Shown piece after piece: positions 6,319-13,075 of a stretch of DNA of 13,075 nt. Both the position numbers and the translations under genes were made by a program. Within the stretch, counting starts at the first letter, position 1. Each line of letters begins with the position of its first letter. Under the pieces are notes generated by a model. It was not told where the DNA came from. It did no database searches and saw nothing but the letters and a program-made list of their open reading frames with translations. Source of the DNA: Limnohabitans sp. (GTDB lineage Bacteria > Pseudomonadota > Gammaproteobacteria > Burkholderiales > Burkholderiaceae_C); NCBI GenBank assembly GCA_024641725.1, contig JAHECM010000259.1, positions 1 through 13,075 of the forward strand. The letters are read 5' to 3'.

Positions 6319-7112
6319 CCGAAACCGCTGCAAAAAAAGACATCCAAAAACTCCAACGCCTGATCGTGGACGCCTTGGAAGACGTCAAAGCCCAAGACTT
6401 GAAGGTGTTTGACACCGAGCACCTGTCTCCGCTGTTTGAGCGCGTGATCATCGCCTCGGGCACCTCCAACCGCCAGACCAAAGCCTTGGCCGCCAGCGTG
6501 CGCGACAAAGTGCGTGAAGCCGGTTTTGGCAAGCCCCGCATTGAGGGCGAGGACAACGGCGAATGGATCATTGCCGACTGCGGCGCGGCTGTGGTGCACA
6601 TCATGCAGCCCAACATCCGCACGTATTACAACCTCGAAGAAATCTGGGGCGACAAGGCCGTGCGCCTGAAGTTCGGCGCGCCCAAGCCGCTGCCCAAAGC
6701 CGAGTCCACCCCCAAGCCCAAAAAAGCCGCCGCCAAAAAGGCCGTCGCTGCCAAGTCGGGCAAGTCTGTGGTCAAAGCAGTGGCCAAATCGGTCGCCAAG
6801 ACGGCGGCCAAAACCGCTGCTGCCAAGCCCGCTTTGAAGGCCCCGGCCAAGAAAGCTGCGCCCGTCAAAACGGCTGCTAAGACGTCCGCCAAAACGGCGA
6901 CCCGCGTTAGCGGCACCAAAGTGGCCCCCAAAGCGGCCAGCAAAGCAGCCAGCAAGCCCACCAAGGTGGTGGTGAATGCCCCAGGCAAAAAGTCGGCGGC
7001 CAAAGCGGCCACGAAGCCTGCAGCGAAATCTGCGGCCAAGCCCGTGGCCGCCAAGTCCGCTGCTGGCGCAGCGCGCAAAACCGTCAAGCCCGCCAGCCGC
7101 AAAAGCGCTTAA
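6315..7112 (+). CDS. rsfS: Ribosome silencing factor RsfS with a long Lys/Ala-rich tail
   Basis: 265 residues, more than twice the usual 105-120 of RsfS (Iojap/YbeB). The core, about residues 1-118, looks complete: LIVDALEDVKAQDLKVFD near the start, VIIASGTSNRQTKALAASV (44-62), EGEDNGEWIIADCGAAVVH (77-95) and the closing EEIWGDKAVRL (108-118). RsfS binds ribosomal protein uL14 and blocks subunit joining, lowering translation in stationary phase or starvation. Residues 122-265 are low complexity: I count about 35 Lys and 47 Ala in 144 residues, with Pro, Ser, Thr and Val making up most of the rest and Glu130 the only acidic residue. The tail resembles histone H1 tails. It is in the same uninterrupted frame, so it is an extension, not a separate gene. 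It overlaps nadD by 4 bases, with AGG 8 bases before the ATG. nadD-rsfS-rlmH is a widespread order. Confidence 0.93.
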   Translation: MTETAAKKDIQKLQRLIVDALEDVKAQDLKVFDTEHLSPLFERVIIASGTSNRQTKALAASVRDKVREAGFGKPRIEGEDNGEWIIADCGAAVVHIMQPNIRTYYNLEEIWGDKAVRLKFGAPKPLPKAESTPKPKKAAAKKAVAAKSGKSVVKAVAKSVAKTAAKTAAAKPALKAPAKKAAPVKTAAKTSAKTATRVSGTKVAPKAASKAASKPTKVVVNAPGKKSAAKAATKPAAKSAAKPVAAKSAAGAARKTVKPASRKSA

Positions 7113-7118
7113 ACCCGC

Positions 7119-7586
7119 ATGAAGCTGCTGATCGTGGCGGTCGGGCAGCGTGTGCCCGACTGGGCGCAAACCGCTTGGGACGATTACGCCAAGCGCTTTC
7201 CGCCTGAGCTCAAGGTCGAGCTCAAGGCCGTGAAAACCGAGCCGCGTGGCTCCAAAACCTTGGACACCCTGTACGCCGCCGAGCGCCAACGCATCGAGGC
7301 GGCGATTCCTCGCGGCACCCGCATCGTGGTGCTCGACGAGCGCGGCACTGCCTTGCGTACCCAGGCGCTGGCCACACGGCTCAAAGACTGGCAACTCAGC
7401 GGCGACGATGTGGCGCTGGTGATCGGCGGGCCCGATGGCCTTGAGCCCGCCTTCAGAGAAGCGGCGCACGAGCGCATTCGCCTGTCTGACCTGACCTTGC
7501 CCCACGCCATGGCCCGGGTGCTGTTGATCGAGCAGCTCTACCGCGCCTGGTCGATCAACGCCAACCACCCTTACCACCGCGAATGA
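7119..7586 (+). CDS. rlmH: 23S rRNA pseudouridine-1915 N3-methyltransferase
   Basis: 155 residues, the same length as E. coli RlmH. It is a SPOUT-class, SAM-dependent enzyme that methylates pseudouridine 1915 in helix 69 of 23S rRNA, preferentially on the assembled 70S ribosome. Visible signatures are MKLLIVAVGQ at the start, VLDERG (71-76), the SAM-binding GGPDGL (103-108) and the knotted C-terminal region with LPHAMARVLLIEQLYRAW (127-144) ending NHPYHRE. The start lies 6 bases after the rsfS stop without a strong Shine-Dalgarno site, so coupling is likely. Adjacent RsfS also acts at the large-subunit interface, which fits the shared ribosomal theme. Confidence 0.97.
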   Translation: MKLLIVAVGQRVPDWAQTAWDDYAKRFPPELKVELKAVKTEPRGSKTLDTLYAAERQRIEAAIPRGTRIVVLDERGTALRTQALATRLKDWQLSGDDVALVIGGPDGLEPAFREAAHERIRLSDLTLPHAMARVLLIEQLYRAWSINANHPYHRE

Positions 7587-7596
7587 GTTTGAGCCA

Positions 7597-8199
7597 ATGA
7601 GCGACTTCATCTACCTGGCCTCTCAAAGCCCGCGTCGCAGCCAATTGCTGACCCAGTTGGGCCTGGACCACCGCTTGCTTTTGCCCGATGCGCAAGAAGA
7701 CGCCGAAGCCCTGGAGGCCGTGCGCGGCCAAGAGCCGCCAGCGCGTTATGTGCAGCGCGTCACGGGCTTGAAGCTTGACGCCGCCGTGGCCCGCCTGAAG
7801 GCGCAGGGCCTGCCCGCCGCCCCGGTGCTGTGCGCCGACACCACGGTGGCGCTGGGCAAAGACATTTTGGGCAAGCCCGAAACCGCCCAAGACGCCGTAC
7901 GGATGCTGAGCCGCCTGTCTGGCCAGACCCACCGGGTGCTGACGGCTGTGGCGGTGCAAAAAGGCCGCCAGCGGGTGGCGGCGCTGTCCGAGTCGTGGGT
8001 GCGTTTTGCAAGCATGACGCCCGCCCAGATCAAAGCCTACGTGGCCACTGGCGAGCCCATGGGCAAGGCCGGCGCTTACGGCGTGCAGGGCAGGGCAGCG
8101 GCCCACATTGCGCAAATTCGGGGCAGCTACTCGGGCATCATGGGGCTGCCGTTGTTTGAGACGGCGGCTTTGCTGCGCCAAGTGGACGTGCGCTGCTGA
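7597..8199 (+). CDS. maf: Maf-type nucleoside triphosphate pyrophosphatase (YhdE-like)
   Basis: 200 residues, normal Maf length. Maf enzymes hydrolyse non-canonical or selected NTPs to NMP and pyrophosphate. The YhdE group acts on dTTP, UTP and modified pyrimidine nucleotides, and the YceF group on m7GTP. Seen here are ASQSPRRSQLL (residues 8-18), the catalytic-Asp motif CADTTVAL (Asp81) and a YhdE-like GKAGAYGVQG (156-165), followed by GSYSGIMGLPLFET (176-189). The block before AGAYG reads GK where E. coli YhdE has DK; I believe this is common in related betaproteobacteria but cannot verify it. The maf-rng pair also occurs in E. coli (yhdE-rng), supporting both calls. It starts 10 bases after rlmH with a poor ribosome site. 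Subfamily assignment is inferred from motif resemblance. Confidence 0.92.
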   Translation: MSDFIYLASQSPRRSQLLTQLGLDHRLLLPDAQEDAEALEAVRGQEPPARYVQRVTGLKLDAAVARLKAQGLPAAPVLCADTTVALGKDILGKPETAQDAVRMLSRLSGQTHRVLTAVAVQKGRQRVAALSESWVRFASMTPAQIKAYVATGEPMGKAGAYGVQGRAAAHIAQIRGSYSGIMGLPLFETAALLRQVDVRC

Positions 8200-8228
8200 C
8201 ACTCTCTTTATTCAAAGGCGCACCCCTC

Positions 8229-9701
8229 ATGCAACAAGACATTTTGATCAACTGGTCGCCGCAAGAAACCCGGGTGGCGGTGGTCGAGTTTGGTGCGGTG
8301 CAGGAGCTGCACGTCGAGCGCACGCTGGAGCGCGGCCTGGTGGGCAATGTGTATCTGGGCAAGGTGGCCCGGGTGCTGCCGGGCATGCAGTCGGCATTCA
8401 TTGACATTGGTTTGGACAAAGCGGCTTTTTTGCATGTGGCCGACGTCTGGCAAAAACACGCCGAAGGCGAGGCCGCTGCGGCGCGCACCGGCCAGCCGCT
8501 GGTGCCGATTGAAAAGCAAATCTTTGAAGGCCAAGCGCTGATGGTGCAGGTCATCAAGGACCCGATGGGCACCAAGGGCGCACGCCTGTCCACGCAAATC
8601 AGCATTGCCGGTCGGCATTTGGTGTTTTTGCCGCAAGACGACCACATTGGCGTGTCGCAAAAGATCCCGGCAGACCAGCGCGACGCCCTGCGCAGCCGCG
8701 TGCAAACCTTGGTGGGCAGCGCGGGGGGCGGCTTCATTTTGCGCACCAACGCCGAAGATTCGGCCGACGACGAGTTGCAAGAAGACATCGCCTACTTGCG
8801 CAAGACCTGGACGCGCATCAAAGACGCCTCGACGCGCCTGCCGCCCAAGTCCTTGCTGCACCAAGACTTGACGCTGCTGCAGCGCGTGCTGCGCGACTTG
8901 GTGGGCGAGTCGACACAAAGCATCCGTATCGACTCGCGCGAGCAGTTTGAGCATTTGGCGGGTTTTGCTTCTGAGTTCATGCCCAAGGCAGCCCAGCGGC
9001 TGCAGCACTACAAGGGCGAGCGCCCGATTTTTGACCTCTACACCATCGACGAAGAGATCGCCCGGGCCCTGGGCCGCCGGGTGGACCTCAAGTCGGGCGG
9101 TTACCTCATCATTGACCAAACCGAGGCCTTGACCACGGTGGACGTGAACACCGGGGGTTATGTTGGCGCGCGCAATTTTGACGACACCATCTTCAAGACC
9201 AATTTAGAGGCGGCGCAGGCCATTGCCCGTCAATTGCGTCTGCGCAATTTGGGCGGCATCGTGATCGTGGACTTCATCGACATGGGGCGCACAGAACACC
9301 AAGAGCAGGTGCTCGGTGAGTTTCGCAAGCAGTTGGCCCGAGACCGGGTCAAAACCCAGGCGGGCGGATTTTCGTCCTTGGGTTTGCTGGAGATGACGCG
9401 CAAGCGCACCCGCGAGTCGCTGGCGCACATGCTCTGCGAGCCTTGCCCCAGCTGTCAGGGCAAGGGCATTGTCAAAACTGCCCGCTCGGTGGTGTACGAC
9501 ATCTTGCGCGAGATTTTGCGTGAAGCGCGCCAGTTCAATCCGCGCGAGTTCCGCGTGGTCGCGTCGCCAGCCGTCATCGACCTGATGCTGGACGAGGAAA
9601 GCCCACACTTGGCGGGTTTGTCGGACTTCATCGCCAAGCCCATTTCTTTGTTGGCCGAGGGCAGCCTGGGGCCAGAGCAATACGACATCGTCTTGCTCTG
9701 A
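8229..9701 (+). CDS. rng: Ribonuclease G
   Basis: 490 residues against 489 in E. coli RNase G. It is a single-strand endoribonuclease of the RNase E/G family that matures the 5' end of 16S rRNA and helps mRNA decay. The N-terminal S1-type RNA-binding region (about 35-130) includes GNVYLGKVARVLPGMQSAFI. The DNase I-like catalytic part carries the metal-ligand aspartates in VDVNTGG (Asp305) and IVIVDFIDM (Asp348). The zinc-link cysteines are CEPCPSC (403, 406, 409), followed by GKG. It lacks the long acidic/Arg-rich C-terminal scaffold of RNase E, so it is rng and not rne. The gap from maf is 29 bases with AAAGG 10 bases before the ATG. It is the last gene of the plus-strand run. The 27 bases to the opposing stop show no clear terminator. 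Confidence 0.96.
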   Translation: MQQDILINWSPQETRVAVVEFGAVQELHVERTLERGLVGNVYLGKVARVLPGMQSAFIDIGLDKAAFLHVADVWQKHAEGEAAAARTGQPLVPIEKQIFEGQALMVQVIKDPMGTKGARLSTQISIAGRHLVFLPQDDHIGVSQKIPADQRDALRSRVQTLVGSAGGGFILRTNAEDSADDELQEDIAYLRKTWTRIKDASTRLPPKSLLHQDLTLLQRVLRDLVGESTQSIRIDSREQFEHLAGFASEFMPKAAQRLQHYKGERPIFDLYTIDEEIARALGRRVDLKSGGYLIIDQTEALTTVDVNTGGYVGARNFDDTIFKTNLEAAQAIARQLRLRNLGGIVIVDFIDMGRTEHQEQVLGEFRKQLARDRVKTQAGGFSSLGLLEMTRKRTRESLAHMLCEPCPSCQGKGIVKTARSVVYDILREILREARQFNPREFRVVASPAVIDLMLDEESPHLAGLSDFIAKPISLLAEGSLGPEQYDIVLL

Positions 9702-9728
9702 GTTGGCCTTCAGCCTGTCGTGGTGGGG

Positions 9729-11519
9729 CTAATTCGCAGCCGGGCTGGCCGCCCACTCACCGCGGTGGTGCAGGCGCGCGTATGCCCCGCCAAGGGCCAG
9801 CAGCTGGGCTGGAGGGCCTTGTTCCACGATCCGGCCATGGTCCATGACGACCACACGGTCAGCGTGCTCGATGGTGGACAAGCGGTGGGCCACGATCAGC
9901 GTGGTGCGCCCTTGCATCAGCACCTTCAAGGCGTCTTGCACCAGCCGCTCGGACTCGTTGTCCAGTGCCGAGGTGGCTTCGTCCAAGATCAACACGGGCG
10001 CGTCTTTGTAGAGCGCCCGGGCAATCGCCAGGCGTTGGCGTTGCCCCCCTGAGAGTTGGCTGGCGTTGTGGCCCAAGAGGGTGTCCATGCCCTGCGGCAG
10101 TTGCTGCACATGCGCCCACAGGTTGGCCGCTTCCAGGCAAGACTGCACTTTGGCGCGGTCGCTGGGCAGGCCCAAGCAGACATTGGCTTGCACGGTGTCA
10201 TTGAGCATGACCACGTCTTGGCTGACCATGGCCAGTTGTCGGCGCAAGCTGGTGGTGGTCCAGTTGGGCAGGGCGTGGCCGTCCAGCATGATCGCGCCCG
10301 CCGAGGGCTCGATGAAGCGCGGCAAGAGGTGCACCAAGGTGGTTTTGCCAGCACCCGAGGTGCCCACCAAGGCCACGATCTCGCCGGGCTTCACGCTCAG
10401 GCAGATGTCGTTCAGCGCTGGGGGGGCGTCGGCGGTGAACTGCACAGTGACGCCGCGCCACTCAATGTGCCCCTGCGCGCGTTCGGTGCTGTGCTGGCCT
10501 TCGGTTTCTGCTGGGGCTTCTTGGAGCATGGCCAGACCCCGCTCCAAGGCGGCCAGGCCCCGGGTGATCGGGTTGGCCACATCGGCCAAGCGTTTGATGG
10601 GGGCGACCAGCATCAGCATGGCGCTGATGAAGGCCACAAAAGCACCCACAGTGGCGCCCGAGGTGCCGCCCTGGCTTTGGTACAAGGCCAGTGTCAGCAC
10701 CAGCGACAAGGCCACAGACACCATCATTTGTGTGAGCGGGGTGATGGCGGCTGAGGCCGAGGTGGACTTCAACGCCAGGCCACGCAACTGGTGGCCCAGA
10801 GCTTGGAAGCGCTCAATCTGCTGGTTTTGCGCACCATGCAGGCGAACCATTTTGTGGGCCAGCACGTTTTCTTCGACCACGTAGGCCAAGTCGTCGGTGG
10901 CTTGCTGGCTTTCGCGGGTCAGACGGTACAGGCGTTTGGACAGCGTTTTCATGATCCAGCTCAGCGCCGGGGTCACTGCGAAAACCACCAACGTCAGCTT
11001 CCAGTTGAGCCAAAGCAAGTAGCCCACCAGTGCGATGAGTGTGAAACCGTCTCGCGTCAGGCCGATCAGTGCGGACACCAATTGGCCCGCACCGTTTTGC
11101 ACTTCATAGACGATGGTGTTGGACAGGGTGCTGGCCGACTGGCGCGAAAACAGGCTCAAGTCGGCCCGCATCATGCGCGCAAACAGGTCCTGGCGCAGCT
11201 GCTCCATGCCGTCGTTGGTGATCCGGGCCAGCGCGTATTGGCCCAAGTAGTGCGCAATGCCGCGCAGCGCAAAAATGCCAATCACGGCCACGGGCACCGA
11301 CCACAGGGGCAGGGCGTTGTGGGTGAAGCCTTTGTCCAGCAAGGGCTGGAACAGCGCTGGGATCAGCGGCTCCGTGACGGCGGCAATCAAGGTGGCCACA
11401 ATGGCCACCGCCCAAATGCCGTGCTGGTGACCAAAATAGGTTTTGAGCCGCAAAATCCTGGCGCGCAAGCCCTCGCTCGGCTGGGCGGCTGGGGCAGGCG
11501 TGGATTTGGAATCGGTCAT
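9729..11519 (-). CDS. msbA: MsbA-like lipid A exporter (ABC permease-ATPase)
   Basis: 596 residues, a half-size ABC exporter with fused membrane and ATPase domains, fitting the MsbA length. MsbA homodimers flip lipid A-core across the inner membrane. Hydrophobic segments near residues 35-60, 73-95, 146-168, 172-190, 260-282 and 288-310 are compatible with six membrane helices. The nucleotide-binding domain has Walker A GTSGAGKTT (386-394), Q-loop MVSQDVVMLNDTV (431-443), signature LSGGQRQR (489-496), Walker B VLILDEATSALD (509-520) and H-loop His545, so it looks active. The ATG at 11519 (MTDSKST) is preferred; an in-frame TTG at 11567 would add 16 non-conserved residues. It converges on rng and diverges from tolB. 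Other half-size exporters share these motifs, so the substrate is inferred from overall resemblance to betaproteobacterial MsbA and the envelope-gene context. Confidence 0.82.
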   Translation of the reverse strand: MTDSKSTPAPAAQPSEGLRARILRLKTYFGHQHGIWAVAIVATLIAAVTEPLIPALFQPLLDKGFTHNALPLWSVPVAVIGIFALRGIAHYLGQYALARITNDGMEQLRQDLFARMMRADLSLFSRQSASTLSNTIVYEVQNGAGQLVSALIGLTRDGFTLIALVGYLLWLNWKLTLVVFAVTPALSWIMKTLSKRLYRLTRESQQATDDLAYVVEENVLAHKMVRLHGAQNQQIERFQALGHQLRGLALKSTSASAAITPLTQMMVSVALSLVLTLALYQSQGGTSGATVGAFVAFISAMLMLVAPIKRLADVANPITRGLAALERGLAMLQEAPAETEGQHSTERAQGHIEWRGVTVQFTADAPPALNDICLSVKPGEIVALVGTSGAGKTTLVHLLPRFIEPSAGAIMLDGHALPNWTTTSLRRQLAMVSQDVVMLNDTVQANVCLGLPSDRAKVQSCLEAANLWAHVQQLPQGMDTLLGHNASQLSGGQRQRLAIARALYKDAPVLILDEATSALDNESERLVQDALKVLMQGRTTLIVAHRLSTIEHADRVVVMDHGRIVEQGPPAQLLALGGAYARLHHRGEWAASPAAN

Positions 11520-11702
11520 AGGGCTCGGTGATTGTAAACAGCGACGGGCTGGCACTTCGTGGACCAACCGTGGCTCGGCACGCCCCAGCGGAGTGATGTG
11601 GGGTGGGCAGTGCGCTTGGTTTCAATTTGTGTCGGTTTCGCCAACGAAGCAGCTTTTGACGGTGTACGATCCCTACCCATTGACTTGAGACCCCCTTTGC
11701 CC
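11520..11702. promoter_or_regulatory. Divergent intergenic region between msbA and tolB
   Basis: This 183-base gap must drive both neighbours. For msbA, TACAAT on the minus strand (complement of 11531-11536) is 5 of 6 to a -10 box but has no recognisable -35 partner and would give a leader of only a few bases. For tolB, TTGACG (11656-11661) is 5 of 6 to a -35 box but no good -10 follows at 16-18 bases. I see no convincing operator or inverted repeat. Open frames cross the gap from both sides, but their codons show no conserved protein. Confidence 0.35.
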
Positions 11703-12995
11703 ATGTTTGAAATGCGTTCTTTGAGCTTTTCGCGCCGAAGTTTGGCCATTTTGGCGACCTTGGCTGCCATGGCCTGGCCGGCCTTGGCACAATTTCGGGT
11801 CGAGGTTTCGGGCGTGGGCATGACCCAGCTGCCCGTGGTCATTGCCCCGTTCAAGGGGGAGGCCACTGCGCCGCAAAAACTGGCGGCCATTGTCCAGTCG
11901 GACCTGGAACGCAGCGGCCAGTTCAAAGGTTTGGATGCATCTGGCGCGGCATTGGACGAAACCAGTCGCCCCGATTTTTCGCCTTGGCGTCAGCGTTCGG
12001 CTGAAGCCTTGCTGGCTGGCAGCGTTTCGCGCCTGGCCGATGGCCGCTACGACGTGCGTGCCCGCTTGTGGGACGTGGTCAAGGGCCAAGAAAAAGCCGA
12101 TTTTCGAGACACCGTGGTGGCCGCCGATTTGCGCCTGTCGGCCCACCGTTTGTCGGACTGGGTCTATGAAAAGTTGACCGGCACCCCCGGGGCCTTCGCC
12201 TCGCGCATCACCTACGTCACCAAGCAAAGTGGGCGCTACACCTTGTGGATCGCCGATTCGGATGGCGAGGGGGCTCAATCTGCACTCAGCAGCCCCGAGC
12301 CCATCATTTCTCCGTCGTGGTCGCCCGCTGGCACCCACTTGGCATATGTGTCGTTCGAGTTGCGCAAACCGGTGGTCTATGTGCACGAGGTGGGCACAGG
12401 CCAGCGCCGGGCGGTGGCCAACTTCAAAGGCTCCAACAGCGCGCCAGCTTGGGCCCGAGATGGCAAATCCATTGTGGCCACGCTCAGCCGGGACGGTGGC
12501 TCGCAGCTGTTTCGCATCGACTTGGCTGGCGGCGAGCCCAGGCGCCTGTCGCAAAGCAGTGGCATCGACACCGAGCCGGCGTTTTCGTCGGACGGCACAG
12601 CCCTGTACTTTGTCAGTGACCGGGGTGGCAGCCCTCAGATTTACCGCATGCCTGCGCAAGGCGGTCCGTCTGAACGGGTCACTTTCAATGGTTCTTACAA
12701 TATCTCCCCAACGCTCAGCCCCGATGGCCGCTGGATGGCCTACATCAACCGGCAAGGGGGGCAGTTCCGTCTGCAGGTGATGGACTTGGCCAGCGGGCAA
12801 ACGTCCGCCGTCACCGACACCTCGGCCGACGAGCGCCCCAGTTTTGCCCCCAACAGTCGCTTGCTGGTGTACGCCACCGTGCAGCAGGGGCAAGAGGCAT
12901 TGATGACGGCCACGCTGGACGGGCGCATCAAAGCCCGCTTGTCGGGGCGCAGCGGCGACATTCGGGAACCCCATTGGGGGCCTTTCCGAAAGTAA
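11703..12995 (+). CDS. tolB: Tol-Pal system periplasmic beta-propeller protein TolB
   Basis: 430 residues, the same length as E. coli TolB. It is a periplasmic protein that binds Pal and TolA and serves in outer-membrane constriction and integrity. The signal peptide spans residues 1-29: positively charged SFSRRS, a hydrophobic run (14-26), then the signal peptidase I site ALA before QFRVEV. The N-terminal domain (about 30-165) includes LPVVIAPF and a DL-RSG block. The propeller (about 170-427) shows repeated blades: SPSWSPAGTHLAYVS, APAWARDGKSIVAT, EPAFSSDGTALYFVSDRGG, SPTLSPDGRWMAYI and RPSFAPNSRLLVYAT, ending IREPHWGPF. The frame is open 48 codons further upstream, but the signal peptide fixes the start at 11703 or at the Met three codons on (11712). 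No strong ribosome site is seen. Probably followed by pal. Confidence 0.95.
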   Translation: MFEMRSLSFSRRSLAILATLAAMAWPALAQFRVEVSGVGMTQLPVVIAPFKGEATAPQKLAAIVQSDLERSGQFKGLDASGAALDETSRPDFSPWRQRSAEALLAGSVSRLADGRYDVRARLWDVVKGQEKADFRDTVVAADLRLSAHRLSDWVYEKLTGTPGAFASRITYVTKQSGRYTLWIADSDGEGAQSALSSPEPIISPSWSPAGTHLAYVSFELRKPVVYVHEVGTGQRRAVANFKGSNSAPAWARDGKSIVATLSRDGGSQLFRIDLAGGEPRRLSQSSGIDTEPAFSSDGTALYFVSDRGGSPQIYRMPAQGGPSERVTFNGSYNISPTLSPDGRWMAYINRQGGQFRLQVMDLASGQTSAVTDTSADERPSFAPNSRLLVYATVQQGQEALMTATLDGRIKARLSGRSGDIREPHWGPFRK

Positions 12996-13042
12996 GGACT
13001 GCAAGCGAAGAATGTGTTTTTTTTAATCTGGAGTGAATGGCA
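12996..13042 (+). promoter_or_regulatory. tolB-pal spacer with T8 tract and ribosome binding site
   Basis: The 47-base spacer contains eight consecutive T (13017-13024) and GGAG (13030-13033) placed 9 bases before the ATG at 13043. No stable hairpin precedes the T-tract, so a terminator is unlikely. A U-rich leader just ahead of the ribosome site could favour S1 binding. The GGAG supports the ATG at 13043 over the in-frame ATG at 13037, which is only 3 bases from it. Confidence 0.5.
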
Positions 13043-13075
13043 ATGATCAAGAATGTTTTGGGTGGTTTGGCACTG
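13043..13075 (+). CDS. pal: Start of a downstream gene, probably pal lipoprotein; 3' end outside the window
   Basis: Only 11 codons are visible, reading MIKNVLGGLAL, which has the short basic start and hydrophobic run of a lipoprotein signal peptide; the lipobox cysteine would lie beyond the edge. Pal, the peptidoglycan-associated outer-membrane lipoprotein and TolB partner, almost always follows tolB in proteobacteria. The identity therefore rests on position and the beginning of a signal peptide, not on any Pal-specific residue. A GGAG site sits 9 bases upstream. Confidence 0.6.
   Translation, partial: MIKNVLGGLAL

Noticed and set aside
6300..7610. A 436-codon minus-strand frame rich in Gly, Arg and Phe opposite rsfS and rlmH
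   Set aside because: The repetitive look comes from the complement of the Lys/Ala codons of the RsfS tail. It crosses two real genes and has no own signature.
11559..11702. A 48-codon upstream extension of tolB from a GTG
   Set aside because: It would bury the signal peptide inside the protein. TolB is periplasmic and must start at 11703 or 11712.
11673..13004. A 443-codon minus-strand frame opposite tolB
   Set aside because: It shadows the TolB propeller and shows no conserved protein features.
12969..13024. An intrinsic terminator after tolB using the T8 tract
   Set aside because: The only nearby inverted repeats (CCCC-att-GGGG and CTTT-ccg-AAAG) are weak and 30 or more bases from the T-tract, and a terminator would cut off pal.
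12999..13027. A pal promoter with CTGCAA and TTTAAT at 17-base spacing
   Set aside because: Initiation would fall at or after the GGAG ribosome site, leaving the message without it, and the -35 match is poor.
1..13075. A hidden defence, toxin-antitoxin, mobile or biosynthetic system
   Set aside because: Nearly all of the sequence is accounted for by conserved housekeeping genes on one strand or the other. No accessory-type genes, direct repeats or composition breaks were seen apart from the RsfS tail.

Overview
The window is GC-rich, gene-dense bacterial chromosome from a Gram-negative. Gene content and protein signatures point to Betaproteobacteria, order Burkholderiales, most likely family Comamonadaceae. 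The basis is the order yebC, purD, acyltransferase, hemF, nadD, rsfS, rlmH, maf, rng, plus Tol-Pal and MsbA-type envelope genes. The genus cannot be fixed by eye. No tRNA, rRNA, CRISPR array, insertion sequence, phage gene or attachment site was seen, and no stretch over 300 bases lacks a gene.

Left edge (1-2019): the 3' part of a ChrR-like double-cupin gene enters from the left and converges on a minus-strand gene for a YjgR-type (DUF853) HerA-like ATPase. A perfect 7-bp inverted repeat lies between their ends. The ATPase gene and yebC diverge from a 69-base gap that can hold overlapping promoters for both directions.

Centre (2089-9701): nine plus-strand genes are packed with gaps of 1 to 29 bases or 4-base overlaps: yebC (translation factor or regulator), purD (purine synthesis), a PlsC-like acyltransferase, hemF (haem synthesis), nadD (NAD synthesis), rsfS (ribosome silencing), rlmH (23S rRNA methylation), maf (nucleotide house-cleaning) and rng (RNase G). 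They could form one long operon. Its second half centres on ribosome state and rRNA maturation; its first half supplies nucleotides, haem and NAD. The oddest protein in the window is here: RsfS carries a 144-residue Lys/Ala-rich, histone H1-like tail on an otherwise normal core.

Right part (9729-13075): a minus-strand MsbA-like lipid A exporter gene converges on rng. It is divergent, across 183 bases, from tolB, which is followed by the first codons of what is probably pal. This is the cell-envelope part: lipid A flipping at the inner membrane and Tol-Pal outer-membrane maintenance. The tolQRA genes are not directly upstream of tolB.

Overall this is conserved housekeeping DNA. I found no convincing undescribed system. 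The points worth a second look are the RsfS tail, some start-site and promoter arrangements, and the placement of tolB.
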